Notes under the pieces: generated by a model | The model's database searches: none | Seen by the model: only the letters and a program-made list of their open reading frames with translations | What the model was told of the DNA's origin: nothing | Assembly (NCBI RefSeq): GCF_000948415.1 | Contig: NZ_JYII01000015.1 | Coordinates: forward strand, 107,510 to 171,509 | Length of the DNA: 64,000 nt | Origin: Thalassospira sp. HJ | GTDB lineage: Bacteria; Pseudomonadota; Alphaproteobacteria; Rhodospirillales; Thalassospiraceae | Direction of reading: 5' to 3' | In this document: positions 1-8,053 of the stretch, in pieces | How the letters are laid out: each line of letters opens with the position of its first letter | Numbering within the stretch: position 1 is the stretch's first letter | Translations under genes and position numbers: made by a program

Positions 1-32
1 GCCTTTATTTCAAGTTATTCAAACTCAACTTT

Positions 33-81
33 TAATTCAACACATAAATATGATATTTTTAATGTGTTATGTGCTGAATTA
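33..81. promoter_or_regulatory. Long inverted repeat in AT-rich intergenic DNA (possible sox operator)
   Basis: Two 15-base arms (33-47 and 67-81) are reverse complements with one mismatch, separated by 19 AT-rich bases. The arms carry AATTC at 34-38 and GAATT at 76-80. The repeat lies just past the 3' end of soxW, where the sox structural genes (soxX onward) would begin beyond the left edge. In Paracoccus, SoxR binds both the soxW-soxX and the soxS-soxV gaps, so this is a reasonable candidate SoxR site. There is no T-run, so it is a poor terminator candidate. Confidence 0.4.
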
Positions 82-109
82 TGATTTTTCAAGGCGCTCC
101 GGGCGTTTT

Positions 110-727
110 CTACTGCCCTAAACGGCCTTCTTCCTGAAGCTGTCGGATGATGCGGGCATGGTATTTCTGGAAGTGCTCGTCAGTCTCATAGCCCTTCTCA
201 TTTACCCAGCGAAACATGTTCAGGAACGTCCATTTGCCAAACGCCCCGGGCATGGTCGCAACCGCTGCTTCCGCTGCACTTTTGCCGTCTTCAGGCGCTT
301 CTTCCGGCAGGAAAACAATGGTCGGGGTAAAGACATATCCCCATTTGCGCGCGGCGGTCTTTTCGCTCAGCACGTCGCCATCCAGATCAATGACTTCTTC
401 GTCGCCAAACATGTTGTACTGAACAACCTTGAAGTTCTCCTTGATGTAGTCCGATACCTCCGGATCACTCAGAAGATCGGTATGCATCTTGGCGCAATAG
501 ATGCAGCCGCGCTGCTCAAAGATCATCACAAGACGTTTGTTTTCATCACGCGCGGCCGCAATATCGTCGGCGATGTCACGAAAGGTGATCGAAAACCAGT
601 CCTGCTTGTGCAAACCGTCTTCGCCGACCGGGGCTGCTTCCGATCCTTGCGGCCAAGCGACCAACAGCAATCCGGCAACCAGGTATTTCGCCAAAGGCAC
701 TCCACGCAACAGATGACGCATATTCAT
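110..727 (-). CDS. soxW: SoxW-type periplasmic thioredoxin
   Basis: A 205-residue thioredoxin-fold protein with an N-terminal signal segment (hydrophobic AKYLVAGLLLVAWP, then a likely cleavage after SEAA). It has a redox pair CIYC inside QRGCIYCAKMH and the cis-proline region FTPTIVFLP. SoxW proteins pass electrons from the membrane protein SoxV to periplasmic sox components, keeping their cysteines active. The ATG at 727 is chosen because GGAG lies 7 bases upstream and it leaves a 10-base gap to soxV; a longer reading frame from 772 would overlap soxV and lacks a site. It is the second gene of a leftward soxV-soxW pair. The family is clear; the assignment to sox rather than to generic thioredoxin rests on the neighbours. 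Confidence 0.8.
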   Translation of the reverse strand: MNMRHLLRGVPLAKYLVAGLLLVAWPQGSEAAPVGEDGLHKQDWFSITFRDIADDIAAARDENKRLVMIFEQRGCIYCAKMHTDLLSDPEVSDYIKENFKVVQYNMFGDEEVIDLDGDVLSEKTAARKWGYVFTPTIVFLPEEAPEDGKSAAEAAVATMPGAFGKWTFLNMFRWVNEKGYETDEHFQKYHARIIRQLQEEGRLGQ

Positions 728-737
728 GACGCAACTC

Positions 738-1472
738 CTATCCGAGGGTCGAAAGCGAAGGGAAAGTATCAAGCAACCACTGGGCGATGGCAGACATCTG
801 TCCGGTCATGAACAGAACACCTGTCAGCACAAGCAACAGCCCCATCGCCCGTTCAACATTGTGCATGTGACGTTTGAATTTCCGCGACCAGCCAACGAAT
901 TGCCCGGCAAACAGCCCCGCCAACGCAAAGGGCAAGCCGATGCCAAGCGAATAGACCGCCAGCAACCCTGCCCCGCGCAAGGCCGTGCTTTCTGCCCCGG
1001 CAACAAACAGGATCGCGGCCAGTGCCGGCCCGACACAAGGCGTCCAGCCAAAGGCAAAGGCAAGCCCCATCACATAGGCCCCGACCAGCCCCGCAGGCTT
1101 GTTCGCGACATTGATCCGCGCATCACGATACAAAAGCGATATCCGGAAAACGCCCATGAAATGCAGGCCCATGATGGCAATCATGATCCCGGCAATGATC
1201 GATAAAATGTCGAAATAGCTGGCCAGCGACTGGCCAATGACGCTTGCCGTCGCGCCAAGTGCGACGAAAATCGTGCTAAAGCCCGCGACGAATGCCAGTG
1301 CGGTAAAGAATACCTGACGTGACTTCGCACTCGCGACCGTACGATCATCAAGATCCGCAACACTAACCCCGGCCAGATAGGCAAGGTATGGCGGGACAAT
1401 CGGCAAAACACATGGCGTAAAGAACGACAGCACCCCCGCAAGGAAGGCTGCGCCGAAACCGATATCAAGCAA
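738..1472 (-). CDS. soxV: SoxV, CcdA-family transmembrane reductant carrier
   Basis: A 244-residue polytopic membrane protein of the CcdA/DsbD-beta family with about six hydrophobic helices. Two family cysteine regions are visible: FFTPCVLPIVPPY near residue 20 and GWTPCVGPALAA near residue 145. These cysteines carry electrons from cytoplasmic thioredoxin across the membrane, here to SoxW. The frame opens with TTG at 1472, and GGAGG lies 8 bases upstream of it, which decides the start; no in-frame ATG fits. It is divergent from soxS across a 120-base AT-rich gap. A role in cytochrome c maturation is possible for a CcdA protein, but the soxS/soxR/soxT/soxW setting favours SoxV. Confidence 0.82.
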   Translation of the reverse strand: MLDIGFGAAFLAGVLSFFTPCVLPIVPPYLAYLAGVSVADLDDRTVASAKSRQVFFTALAFVAGFSTIFVALGATASVIGQSLASYFDILSIIAGIMIAIMGLHFMGVFRISLLYRDARINVANKPAGLVGAYVMGLAFAFGWTPCVGPALAAILFVAGAESTALRGAGLLAVYSLGIGLPFALAGLFAGQFVGWSRKFKRHMHNVERAMGLLLVLTGVLFMTGQMSAIAQWLLDTFPSLSTLG

Positions 1473-1592
1473 TGCATGTTCCTCCCGGCGCTGTGGGTAG
1501 CTGATTTTGCAATTTGTTTATCAGCGCCTTTTCAAAGCATAGTCTTTTTCATATATATAATTCAATCACAAGTTTCTGTAGAATTTAAACAC
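1473..1592. promoter_or_regulatory. Divergent soxV/soxS control region
   Basis: This 120-base AT-rich gap separates the TTG of soxV from the ATG of soxS. It carries AATTCAA at 1559-1565 and GAATT at 1581-1585, the same half-site pair seen in the repeat at 33-81. Half-site centres are about 22 bp apart here and about 42 bp apart there, roughly two and four helical turns. Both gaps are the positions where SoxR binds in Paracoccus. Operator function is inferred; no clean -35/-10 pair was assigned. Confidence 0.4.
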
Positions 1593-1967
1593 ATGAAAAA
1601 ACCGCACATTCCCGGTCTATTCCGACTTGCTTTAACCATACTTTTGGCATCCCAGATCGGGATGGGATCGGCGCTTGCGACCGAATTACTGATGCTTGAA
1701 CAAAAGGGATGTGCATGGTGTGTGCGCTGGCATCAGGAGATCGGCGAAGCCTACCCCAACACCGATCAGGGCAAGCTGGCCCCTCTTCGTCGGGTTGATA
1801 TCCATGACTGGCCCGAAGACCTTGACCACATCGCGCGCGAACGTGTTACACCGACATTCGTGTTGATCAGCAACAATCAGGAAGTCGCTCGGCTTCGCGG
1901 CTATCCCGGCGATCATTTTTTCTGGCCCATGCTTGATGACATGCTCTCACAATTGCCGAACGATTAG
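1593..1967 (+). CDS. soxS: SoxS-like thioredoxin-fold protein
   Basis: A 124-residue exported protein with a signal peptide (LFRLALTILLASQIGMGSALA) followed by the thioredoxin-like pair CAWC in QKGCAWCVRWH, and a cis-proline segment VTPTFVL. SoxS proteins are periplasmic thiol-disulfide proteins that reactivate sox enzymes by reduction. The ATG at 1593 puts the signal peptide at the N-terminus; the open frame extends upstream to 1476 but that part is AT-rich control DNA. No strong ribosome site is visible before it. It is followed 112 bases later by soxR on the same strand, the same divergent soxS/soxV arrangement as in Paracoccus. Confidence 0.75.
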   Translation: MKKPHIPGLFRLALTILLASQIGMGSALATELLMLEQKGCAWCVRWHQEIGEAYPNTDQGKLAPLRRVDIHDWPEDLDHIARERVTPTFVLISNNQEVARLRGYPGDHFFWPMLDDMLSQLPND

Positions 1968-2019
1968 GAAAACTGTATATTCGGTTTGAAGCACAGCTTC
2001 GGATCGTGTATTGACCTAG

Positions 2020-2040
2020 ATGTCCGTATAGTTTGGACAT
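2020..2040. promoter_or_regulatory. Perfect palindrome over a candidate -10 box upstream of soxR
   Basis: ATGTCC at 2020-2025 and GGACAT at 2035-2040 form a perfect 6+6 inverted repeat with a 9-base spacer. The spacer contains TATAGT (2027-2032), a good -10 hexamer, about 40 bases before the soxR start. A TTGACC lies at 2011-2016 but is too close to pair with that -10. The geometry is that of an autoregulatory repressor site. It does not resemble the AATTC/GAATT pairs of the other two sox gaps. Confidence 0.4.
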
Positions 2041-2079
2041 TAACGGCTTTGGCCCCACAACCAATGAGCACAGCAAACG

Positions 2080-2442
2080 ATGGCCCTACCACGTTTCAAG
2101 CAAGACATGGACTCGACCGAAGCCGAAGCTCTCCTCAAACAGGCGCGCAAGGCCAGCGAAATGCTCAAGGCGCTGTCGCATGAGACCCGCTTGCTGATCC
2201 TGTGCATCCTGCAGGAAGGCGAAAAATCGGTATCCGATCTCGAAGAAATCCTGTCCATGCCGCAAGCCGTTGTTTCCCAGCAACTCGCAAGGCTTCGCAT
2301 TGATGGTCTGGTCTCGGCCCGACGTGATGGTCGCATGATCTATTACCGCATTGTCGACACCGAAATGGCGACGATCATTGGCACGCTTTATGACCTGTTC
2401 TGTGCCCCGGTCCGCGAAGACGAAAAAGCTGCTGCCGAATAA
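2080..2442 (+). CDS. soxR: SoxR, ArsR-family dithiol repressor of sox genes
   Basis: A 120-residue winged-helix protein of the ArsR family, with the recognition helix around SMPQAVVSQQLARLR (59-73) and the wing at SARRDGRMIYYRI. It carries exactly two cysteines, Cys42 (LLILCILQEG) and Cys108 (YDLFCAP). The same spacing is used by the persulfide-sensing SqrR/BigR group, in which sulfide or persulfide links the pair and releases DNA. It should repress the sox genes on both sides until reduced sulfur is present. The start at 2080 has no good ribosome site; an internal ATG at 2107 is an alternative that would not affect the domain. The name is by family and context. Confidence 0.78.
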   Translation: MALPRFKQDMDSTEAEALLKQARKASEMLKALSHETRLLILCILQEGEKSVSDLEEILSMPQAVVSQQLARLRIDGLVSARRDGRMIYYRIVDTEMATIIGTLYDLFCAPVREDEKAAAE

Positions 2443-2552
2443 GTGGCAACCGCTGATCGAAAAGCTCTCTTGAATTAGAACAAAAAAAACGTCACGATTC
2501 CGCCAGCGCCTTGGCAAAAAATTACAATCAACAAGGCGGGAGGAAAAACGTC

Positions 2553-3647
2553 ATGCTGGGTTTGGATAATCCCTGGGCCCTGCCGCTTGCCGGTATCTTG
2601 ACCGGGATTGTGGTGGGATTTGTCGCACGCCGACAACATTTCTGCACGATGGCAGCCCTTGAACGCTATTGGTTTGCCGCCAACAGCATCGGTCTGCGTG
2701 CCTGGGTTTTGGCGGCGATCACCGCCCTGCTCTGCACCCAAACATTTGTCGCCCTTGGCGTGATCAATCTTTCCAACAGTTTTTACATCACCCCGACTCT
2801 GCCAATTGCTGGCAGCATTCTGGGCGGATTGATGTTTGGTTTTGGCATGGCCTTTGTCGGTACCTGCGGCTTTGGCGCCATCATTCGTCTGGGCGGTGGC
2901 AATTTGCGCGCACTGGTGGTCCTGACCGGCATCGGGCTTGCCGCCATTGCTGCATTGCGCGGGGTAACCGGCCATTTTCGCGTCTGGTTCCTTGACCCGC
3001 TGTCGATTGAGTTCACCTCTGCCGGGTCTCAATCCATCGGTGCAATCCTGTCGCATGCAAGCGGTGTTGATTTGCACTATCCGATTGCCTTGCTAGCCAG
3101 CGCTGTCGGGCTTTGGTGGGTGTTTCGCAGTTCCGATTTCCGCGCTGAACGGGCAAAGGCGCTTGGCGCCATTGTGATCGGGGCCTGCATTTCGCTTGGC
3201 TGGGTCTGGACGACGACATTTGCGCAATATCGTTTCGTTGAAACCCAGATCGAAGCAGGGTCCTTCGTCACCCCGGTCGGCGATACCATCATGCAGATCA
3301 TTACCGTCACCGGTATCCTGCCCGATTACGGGGTTGGTCTGGTGATCGGGGTGTTTCTTGGCGCGGCACTGGCGGCCTGGAAAAGCAACGATTTGCGTTG
3401 GGAAGCCTGCGACGATGCCCGCGAATTGGGGCGCCATCTGCTGGGTGCGTTCTTGATGGGTACGGGTGGCGTTTTTGCCCTTGGCTGCACCATCGGCCAA
3501 GGGGTTAGTGCCTTTTCCACGCTGGCGATCTCATCGCCGATTGTCATGATCTCGATCGCCATCGGCGCGCGTGTGGGTCTTGGCGTCTTGCTTGAAGGAT
3601 CACCGTTCGGCTTCCTGCGCGCGATCTCTCTGCGCAAACACGGCTAA
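2553..3647 (+). CDS. soxT: SoxT, YeeE/YedE-family sulfur transporter
   Basis: A 364-residue inner-membrane protein of the YeeE/YedE (Sulf_transp) family with about nine hydrophobic segments. The family's conserved cysteine-bearing motifs are present: RQHFCTMAALER near the N-terminus, GTCGFGAIIRLGGG in the middle, and GCTIGQGVSAFSTL near the C-terminus. Members move thiosulfate or related sulfur species, and the SoxT subgroup sits beside soxR/soxS. The ATG at 2553 is preferred because GGGAGGA lies 8 bases upstream; a longer frame from 2511 overlaps that site. It is the last gene of the soxS-soxR-soxT run. The exact substrate cannot be read from the sequence. Confidence 0.78.
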   Translation: MLGLDNPWALPLAGILTGIVVGFVARRQHFCTMAALERYWFAANSIGLRAWVLAAITALLCTQTFVALGVINLSNSFYITPTLPIAGSILGGLMFGFGMAFVGTCGFGAIIRLGGGNLRALVVLTGIGLAAIAALRGVTGHFRVWFLDPLSIEFTSAGSQSIGAILSHASGVDLHYPIALLASAVGLWWVFRSSDFRAERAKALGAIVIGACISLGWVWTTTFAQYRFVETQIEAGSFVTPVGDTIMQIITVTGILPDYGVGLVIGVFLGAALAAWKSNDLRWEACDDARELGRHLLGAFLMGTGGVFALGCTIGQGVSAFSTLAISSPIVMISIAIGARVGLGVLLEGSPFGFLRAISLRKHG

Positions 3648-3669
3648 CCAAGACCCGAAAGCCAATCCA

Positions 3670-4608
3670 TCATCCGGCCGCGACGAACCGGTACGCTGAA
3701 CCATCCCGCTCGACCATGCCCAATCCGGGATGTGGCATATGGAAACCAATAATCCGCGATCCATCTGTTGCCAGGCGATCGAGCAGCATCTTGCGTGTGG
3801 CGATGCCTTTCTCGGCATCCTGATCCGACCCGCTTGGCCATTCGGGATGCGCCAGCGATACCGCCACATTGGTAATGGCATCCCCGACAACTAGCGCACT
3901 GTTTGATCCGTCATGGATCATGAAGGACGTGTGCCCGGGTGTATGACCGGCGGTATCGACGGCCTCGACGCCTGATACCACTTCGGCACCATATTCGAAC
4001 AACTCGATACGGTCTTCGAGGAACGCCATACGGTTGCGCGCCCCGACAACAAAGCTTTTGCGCGCTTCTGGCGTTTTCTCAAGCGTATCCTCAGCCTGCC
4101 AGTATTCCCACTCGACCCGGTTCATGTGATAGCGCGCATCAGCAAAGATCAGCTCATCGAAATCATCGATAAGCCCCCACAGATGATCGGGATGGGCGTG
4201 GGTAAACACAATATCGGTGATTTCATCCGGGCTGACGCCAGCCGCATCAATATTGTCCATCAGCTTGCCTGCTGTTGGCATGAAATTGGGGCCCGCACCG
4301 ACATCAAACATCACCACCCGGTCGCCATGGCGCAACACTGTGATATTGCAATCAGGCAACAACGCATCGGTCGATTGGCCCGCAGCTTTCAGAAAGGCAA
4401 CAAGTTCATCCTGGGCCACGTCGGGAAAGGCAAATGATAGCGGTAACATCAGATTACCATCCGAGATTACCGTGATGTCAGACGCCCCAAGTTTCAGGGA
4501 TCCAAGCGCCCATGCAGCTCCGGGAAACATCCCGGCCGCCCCCATGCCTGCCAGCGCCAGCGAAGATTTCAGAACATCGCGACGCGACCAAAAATCGTTT
4601 CCAGACAT
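3670..4608 (-). CDS. Tat-exported metallo-beta-lactamase-fold hydrolase (SoxH-like)
   Basis: A 312-residue protein opening with a twin-arginine signal (SRRDVLKSSLALAGMG), so it is folded before export to the periplasm. It has the metallo-beta-lactamase zinc motif HAHPDH (in FTHAHPDHLWGL), a later metal-ligand histidine in AGHTPGH, an aspartate in VVGDAI and a final histidine in GFHMPHPG. The ATG at 4608 has GGAGG 5 bases upstream. It converges on soxT and is adjacent to the sox genes, where SoxH proteins of this fold are known, though SoxH is dispensable and its substrate is unknown. Other periplasmic MBL proteins (quinoprotein-relay type) look similar. Confidence 0.65.
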   Translation of the reverse strand: MSGNDFWSRRDVLKSSLALAGMGAAGMFPGAAWALGSLKLGASDITVISDGNLMLPLSFAFPDVAQDELVAFLKAAGQSTDALLPDCNITVLRHGDRVVMFDVGAGPNFMPTAGKLMDNIDAAGVSPDEITDIVFTHAHPDHLWGLIDDFDELIFADARYHMNRVEWEYWQAEDTLEKTPEARKSFVVGARNRMAFLEDRIELFEYGAEVVSGVEAVDTAGHTPGHTSFMIHDGSNSALVVGDAITNVAVSLAHPEWPSGSDQDAEKGIATRKMLLDRLATDGSRIIGFHMPHPGLGMVERDGSAYRFVAAG

Positions 4609-4805
4609 TGCATCCTCCACATATATGTTTTTTTGAATGAATGCACTCATGGTTGATTTGGTCAACCTAAAAACACACTGTGTGGAAACATGCGCATGCC
4701 AAACGGACCGGATATTTCATCAACACTCGGCCGTCGTGACGATGTTTCGCCTTCGGATTTCTTTTTAATTGCAGTGCTTTGGCCGAAACTTCAAAAGCGC
4801 TGACT

Positions 4806-5294
4806 TCAGCGGCGATCTATCACCCGTTCGACAATCACATCGTGATCAAGAACCGGGGCAACATCGATGTCACTGGCATCCATCATGCCCGAAACACGCT
4901 GAAGGGCTGCAATCAAAAATGTCTGCTCCCATTCCTCGAGACCGTTGAAATTCTCGGAGAAACGGTCATGAAGCGCCATCGGCGCACGATCCAGAATAGC
5001 CCTGCCCTGATCAGTCAATCGCACAAAGACTTTGCGTTTGTCACTGTCCCCACGCTCACGCGTGACAAGCTCCATAGCCTGCAACTTGTCGACAAGGGCG
5101 GTGGTTGAAGCCTGGGCCAGATTGACTTTGGCCGCGATCTGGCCAACCGTCATCTCGCCGAATTCCTCCAGTGACTGCAAAACAAGAAGCTGGGACGTTT
5201 TCAGTCCGGTAATCTTGCCAAGCTTTTTGGCGTGGATATCACTCGCGCGCAAAATACGGCGGATCGAGATCAACGCTTCATGCAATTTATCCAT
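4806..5294 (-). CDS. ectR: EctR, MarR-family regulator of the ectoine operon
   Basis: A 162-residue MarR-type winged-helix regulator. The helix-turn-helix covers MTVGQIAAKVNLAQASTT, followed by LVDKLQAMELVTRERG and the wing SDKRKVFVRLTDQG. EctR proteins, first described next to ect genes in methylotrophs, bind the ectA promoter and repress at low salinity. This gene is divergent from ectA across 323 bases, which fits that role. The ATG at 5294 is used; a TTG at 5330 in frame would add 12 residues. No close ribosome site supports either strongly. The assignment is family plus position. Confidence 0.75.
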   Translation of the reverse strand: MDKLHEALISIRRILRASDIHAKKLGKITGLKTSQLLVLQSLEEFGEMTVGQIAAKVNLAQASTTALVDKLQAMELVTRERGDSDKRKVFVRLTDQGRAILDRAPMALHDRFSENFNGLEEWEQTFLIAALQRVSGMMDASDIDVAPVLDHDVIVERVIDRR

Positions 5295-5405
5295 TGTTAT
5301 TTTCCGGGCATCTTCTGTTTCCTGTAGCAAACGCTGTTTTAGCCGCAGACCTCGGGCTGCGCAACGCTTTAAGACACTTTTATATCGAATTCCGATTATT
5401 TATTC

Positions 5406-5465
5406 CATCGATATTCGCTTCATTGAGGAAACAATATTTCATCGAAAGAATACTATCCTCATCGA
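5406..5465. repeat. Four CATCGA/CATTGA repeats in the ectR-ectA gap
   Basis: CATCGA occurs at 5406, 5440 and 5460, and CATTGA at 5421, all in the same orientation, with starts 15, 19 and 20 bases apart. They fill the AT-rich stretch between the two divergent genes, about 75-130 bases upstream of the ectA -35 box. The last two copies share a longer core, TCATCGAA. Regularly spaced same-direction repeats suggest a regulator binding site (EctR or another osmotic regulator). Function is inferred. Confidence 0.4.
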
Positions 5466-5537
5466 AGGACGATCTATCATTGTCTTGTTTATTTTCAATA
5501 CATTACCTTATTTCACAGGAAAGTCACATAGAAAGGG

Positions 5538-5566
5538 TTGATCCATTTCCATCGTTGTTCTATACA
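5538..5566 (+). promoter_or_regulatory. Sigma70-type promoter of the ectABC-ask operon
   Basis: TTGATC (5538-5543) and TATACA (5561-5566) are separated by exactly 17 bases, close to the housekeeping consensus. Transcription would begin near 5573, giving a leader of about 45 bases to the ectA ATG at 5618 and leaving only a few bases before the alternative ATG at 5582. This supports the 5618 start. Confidence 0.6.
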
Positions 5567-5617
5567 TCTCTCGCGACATAAATGATCGTGTATCGAAATA
5601 ACAGAGCAGGCAGACCG

Positions 5618-6166
5618 ATGAAAATTGCCAACACAAACGGCAATACCGGCCAGAAAGCCAACCTGATTATCCGAAAACCCAAGGCCACAGACGGCGCTGC
5701 GGTAAACAACCTTATCGCCGACTGCAAGCCGCTGGATGAAAACTCGATGTATTGCAATCTGCTGCAGTGCTCGCACTTCGCGGACACATGCGCGATTGCC
5801 GAACTGAATGACGAAGCTGTCGGCTTCGTTTCGGGTTACATCGTTCCTGATAAACCTGAACAGCTTTTCATCTGGCAGGTTGCCGTTTCGCCGAAGGCCC
5901 GTGGCCTGCGTCTGGCGAAGCGCCTGATCCTTGATATTCTGGATCGTCCGTCCTGCCATGACGTCTCGCAGCTGAACACGACGATCACCTCGACGAACGC
6001 ACCGTCGCAGGGTGTCTTCCGTTCTGTTGCACGCGAACTGGGTGCTGACGTCAAACGCAAGGTCCAGTTCGAACGCGAAACGCACTTTGAAGGCGCCGCT
6101 GCCAGCGAAATTCTGTGGCAGATCGGTCCGTTCGAGCGCGAAGACGTCGAACGCGTCGCCGCCTAA
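5618..6166 (+). CDS. ectA: L-2,4-diaminobutyrate acetyltransferase EctA
   Basis: A 182-residue GNAT-fold acetyltransferase that moves acetyl from acetyl-CoA to the gamma-amino group of diaminobutyrate, the second step of ectoine synthesis. EctA hallmarks are visible: CKPLDENSMYCNLLQCSHF near residue 40, FIWQVAVSPKARGLRLAKRL (the CoA-binding segment) and TTITSTNAPSQGVF. Length matches the family. It is first in the operon, with ectB 126 bases downstream. The ATG at 5618 is favoured over 5582 because of the mapped promoter and GCAGG nearby. No ectD hydroxylase gene follows, so the locus makes ectoine only. Confidence 0.93.
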   Translation: MKIANTNGNTGQKANLIIRKPKATDGAAVNNLIADCKPLDENSMYCNLLQCSHFADTCAIAELNDEAVGFVSGYIVPDKPEQLFIWQVAVSPKARGLRLAKRLILDILDRPSCHDVSQLNTTITSTNAPSQGVFRSVARELGADVKRKVQFERETHFEGAAASEILWQIGPFEREDVERVAA

Positions 6167-6292
6167 GCCGGCTGACCAACTTTTCCCACCTTTCATGCGC
6201 GAAATGGCACGGCCATTTTTGGAACATCCGGCAGGCCGGCACGTTTGGCATGACAGGTGGACTTGATTTTTCCCAATATGAAAGAGGGAACC

Positions 6293-7576
6293 ATGACTGT
6301 ATTTGATCGCCTTGAATCGGAAGTTCAGAGCTATGCACGCTCCTTCCCCGTAACCTTTGAAAAGGCAGAAGGCGCCTGGCTGACTGATGATAACGGCAAC
6401 CGTTATCTTGATTTCCTTGCCGGTGCCGGCAGCCTGAACTATGGCCACAACCATCCTGTCCTGCAGAAAAAGCTGATTGATTACATCAAATCAAACGGCG
6501 TGACCCACGGCCTGGACATGCACACCAAGGCCAAGGCAGCCTTCCTTGAAGCGCTTGAAAGCAAAATCTTCAAGCCGCGCGACATGGAATACAAGGTTCA
6601 GTTTACCGGCCCGACCGGCACCAACGCCGTCGAAGCCGCTCTTAAGCTGGCCCGCCGCGTCAAAGGCCGTGAAACCGTGATTTCATTCACCAACGGTTTC
6701 CATGGTTGCACCCTGGGTTCGCTTGCCATCACCGGCAACGAACACCACCGTGGCGCTGCTGGCGTATCGCTTGATAACGCTGTTGCCGTCCCGTTTGACG
6801 GTTACATGGGAGATGGTGCCGATACCACCGAATATCTGGACCGTGTCCTTTCGGACAACTCCAGTGGTATTGCCCTGCCGGCCGCGGTCATCGTTGAAAC
6901 CCTTCAGGGTGAAGGTGGCCTGAATGCAGCTGATTTCGGCTGGCTCAAGAACCTCGAGAAGGTCTGCCGCAAGCACGACATCCTTCTGATTGTTGATGAC
7001 ATTCAGGCAGGTTGTGGTCGTACCGGTACGTTCTTCAGCTTCGAGCCCGCAGGCATCAAGCCTGACATGATCACTCTGTCGAAATCGCTTTCGGCTTACG
7101 GTCTTCCGCTTGCTGTTCTGCTGATGAAGCCGGAACTTGATGTCTGGCATCCGGGTGAACATAACGGCACCTTCCGTGGTAACAACCACGCCTTTGTCAC
7201 TGCCGCAGCGGCCCTTGAGCACTTCTGGTCCGATGACAAGTTTGCCGCCGATGTTCGCGACAAGGCTGCGTTCCTTGAAACGCGCCTGACGGAGATCGTT
7301 GATCGTTATGGCGATGGCAAACTCTATCGCAAAGGCCGCGGCCTGATGCAGGGTATCTGCTTTGAAAGTGGCGAACTGGCATCCAAGGTCACCAAGGAAT
7401 GCTTCAAGCATAACCTTGTGATCGAAACCAGTGGCCCGGAAGATGAAGTGGTCAAATGTCTTGTCCCGCTGATCATCTCCAAGCAGGATCTTGCACATGG
7501 TCTGGAGATCCTTGAACTGGCAACCGCCAAAGCCATGGGCAAGGAAGTCTCCCCGGCCAAAGCAGCCGCAGAGTAA
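6293..7576 (+). CDS. ectB: Diaminobutyrate-2-oxoglutarate transaminase EctB
   Basis: A 427-residue class III PLP aminotransferase that converts aspartate semialdehyde to L-2,4-diaminobutyrate with glutamate as donor, the first committed ectoine step. Family markers include [29 protein letters not shown], the PLP-contacting [13 protein letters not shown] and the Schiff-base lysine in [13 protein letters not shown], plus [11 protein letters not shown]. The ATG at 6293 has GAGGGA 3 bases upstream; the frame opens a little earlier without support. It sits between ectA and ectC. The 126-base gap to ectA and the 66-base gap to ectC hold no other gene. Confidence 0.94.
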   Translation: MTVFDRLESEVQSYARSFPVTFEKAEGAWLTDDNGNRYLDFLAGAGSLNYGHNHPVLQKKLIDYIKSNGVTHGLDMHTKAKAAFLEALESKIFKPRDMEYKVQFTGPTGTNAVEAALKLARRVKGRETVISFTNGFHGCTLGSLAITGNEHHRGAAGVSLDNAVAVPFDGYMGDGADTTEYLDRVLSDNSSGIALPAAVIVETLQGEGGLNAADFGWLKNLEKVCRKHDILLIVDDIQAGCGRTGTFFSFEPAGIKPDMITLSKSLSAYGLPLAVLLMKPELDVWHPGEHNGTFRGNNHAFVTAAAALEHFWSDDKFAADVRDKAAFLETRLTEIVDRYGDGKLYRKGRGLMQGICFESGELASKVTKECFKHNLVIETSGPEDEVVKCLVPLIISKQDLAHGLEILELATAKAMGKEVSPAKAAAE

Positions 7577-7579
7577 CAA

Positions 7580-7621
7580 AAGTTGGGGCGGCGCCATGTG
7601 TGCCGCCCTGCCCCACAACTT
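7580..7621 (+). other. Intercistronic hairpin, ectB-ectC
   Basis: AAGTTGGGGCGGC (7580-7592) can pair with GCCGCCC...AACTT (7602-7621) with small bulges, forming a GC-rich hairpin directly after the ectB stop. There is no T-run, so read-through into ectC is expected. It may set mRNA stability or partial attenuation between cistrons. A second such hairpin follows ectC. Confidence 0.45.
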
Positions 7622-7642
7622 AATTAGATCAAAGAGTTAAAA

Positions 7643-8044
7643 ATGATTGTTCGTACTTTGAAAGAATGTGAAGCATCCGGTCGCCGCGTGGTTTCGGATA
7701 ATTGGGAAAGCACCCGTCTGTCGCTTGCCGAAGATGGTATGGGCTTCTCGTTCCACATCACCACCATTTATGCCGGCACCGAAACCGAGATCTGCTACGC
7801 CAACCATTTTGAAACGGTGTACTGCATTTCGGGCAACGGCGAAGTTGAAACCATCGCCGATGGCAAGAAATACAAGATCGAGCCGGGCACGGTTTACATC
7901 CTCGACAAACATGACCGTCACTATCTGCGTGGCGGCACCGAGGACATGGTTGTGGCTTGTGCCTTCAACCCGCCGCTTAATGGTCGCGAAGTCCATGACG
8001 AAAACGGCGTCTACCCGCTCGATGGCGAAGCTCTCGCCAGCTAA
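7643..8044 (+). CDS. ectC: Ectoine synthase EctC
   Basis: A 133-residue cupin that cyclises N-gamma-acetyl-diaminobutyrate to ectoine by water elimination, the last step. The characteristic start [16 protein letters not shown] is present, followed by [33 protein letters not shown], which holds cupin metal ligands, and [11 protein letters not shown] with the downstream metal-binding histidine. Length is typical. The ATG follows ectB by 66 bases and the ribosome site is weak (AAAGAG). It is third in the ect operon. Confidence 0.95.
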   Translation: MIVRTLKECEASGRRVVSDNWESTRLSLAEDGMGFSFHITTIYAGTETEICYANHFETVYCISGNGEVETIADGKKYKIEPGTVYILDKHDRHYLRGGTEDMVVACAFNPPLNGREVHDENGVYPLDGEALAS

Positions 8045-8053
8045 ACATTTCGG

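Noticed and set aside
33..81. Terminator for soxW
   Set aside because: The inverted repeat is AT-rich with a 19-base loop and no T-run on the soxW strand, so a regulatory site is more likely.
158..811. Long plus-strand open frame across soxW and the start of soxV
   Set aside because: It is the antisense shadow of soxW, which has a signal peptide, a CxxC motif and a ribosome site; the shadow has no recognisable fold and no start support.
5513..6454. 313-codon minus-strand frame over ectA
   Set aside because: It lies opposite ectA and part of the ectA promoter; ectA is diagnostic and the shadow shows no family pattern.
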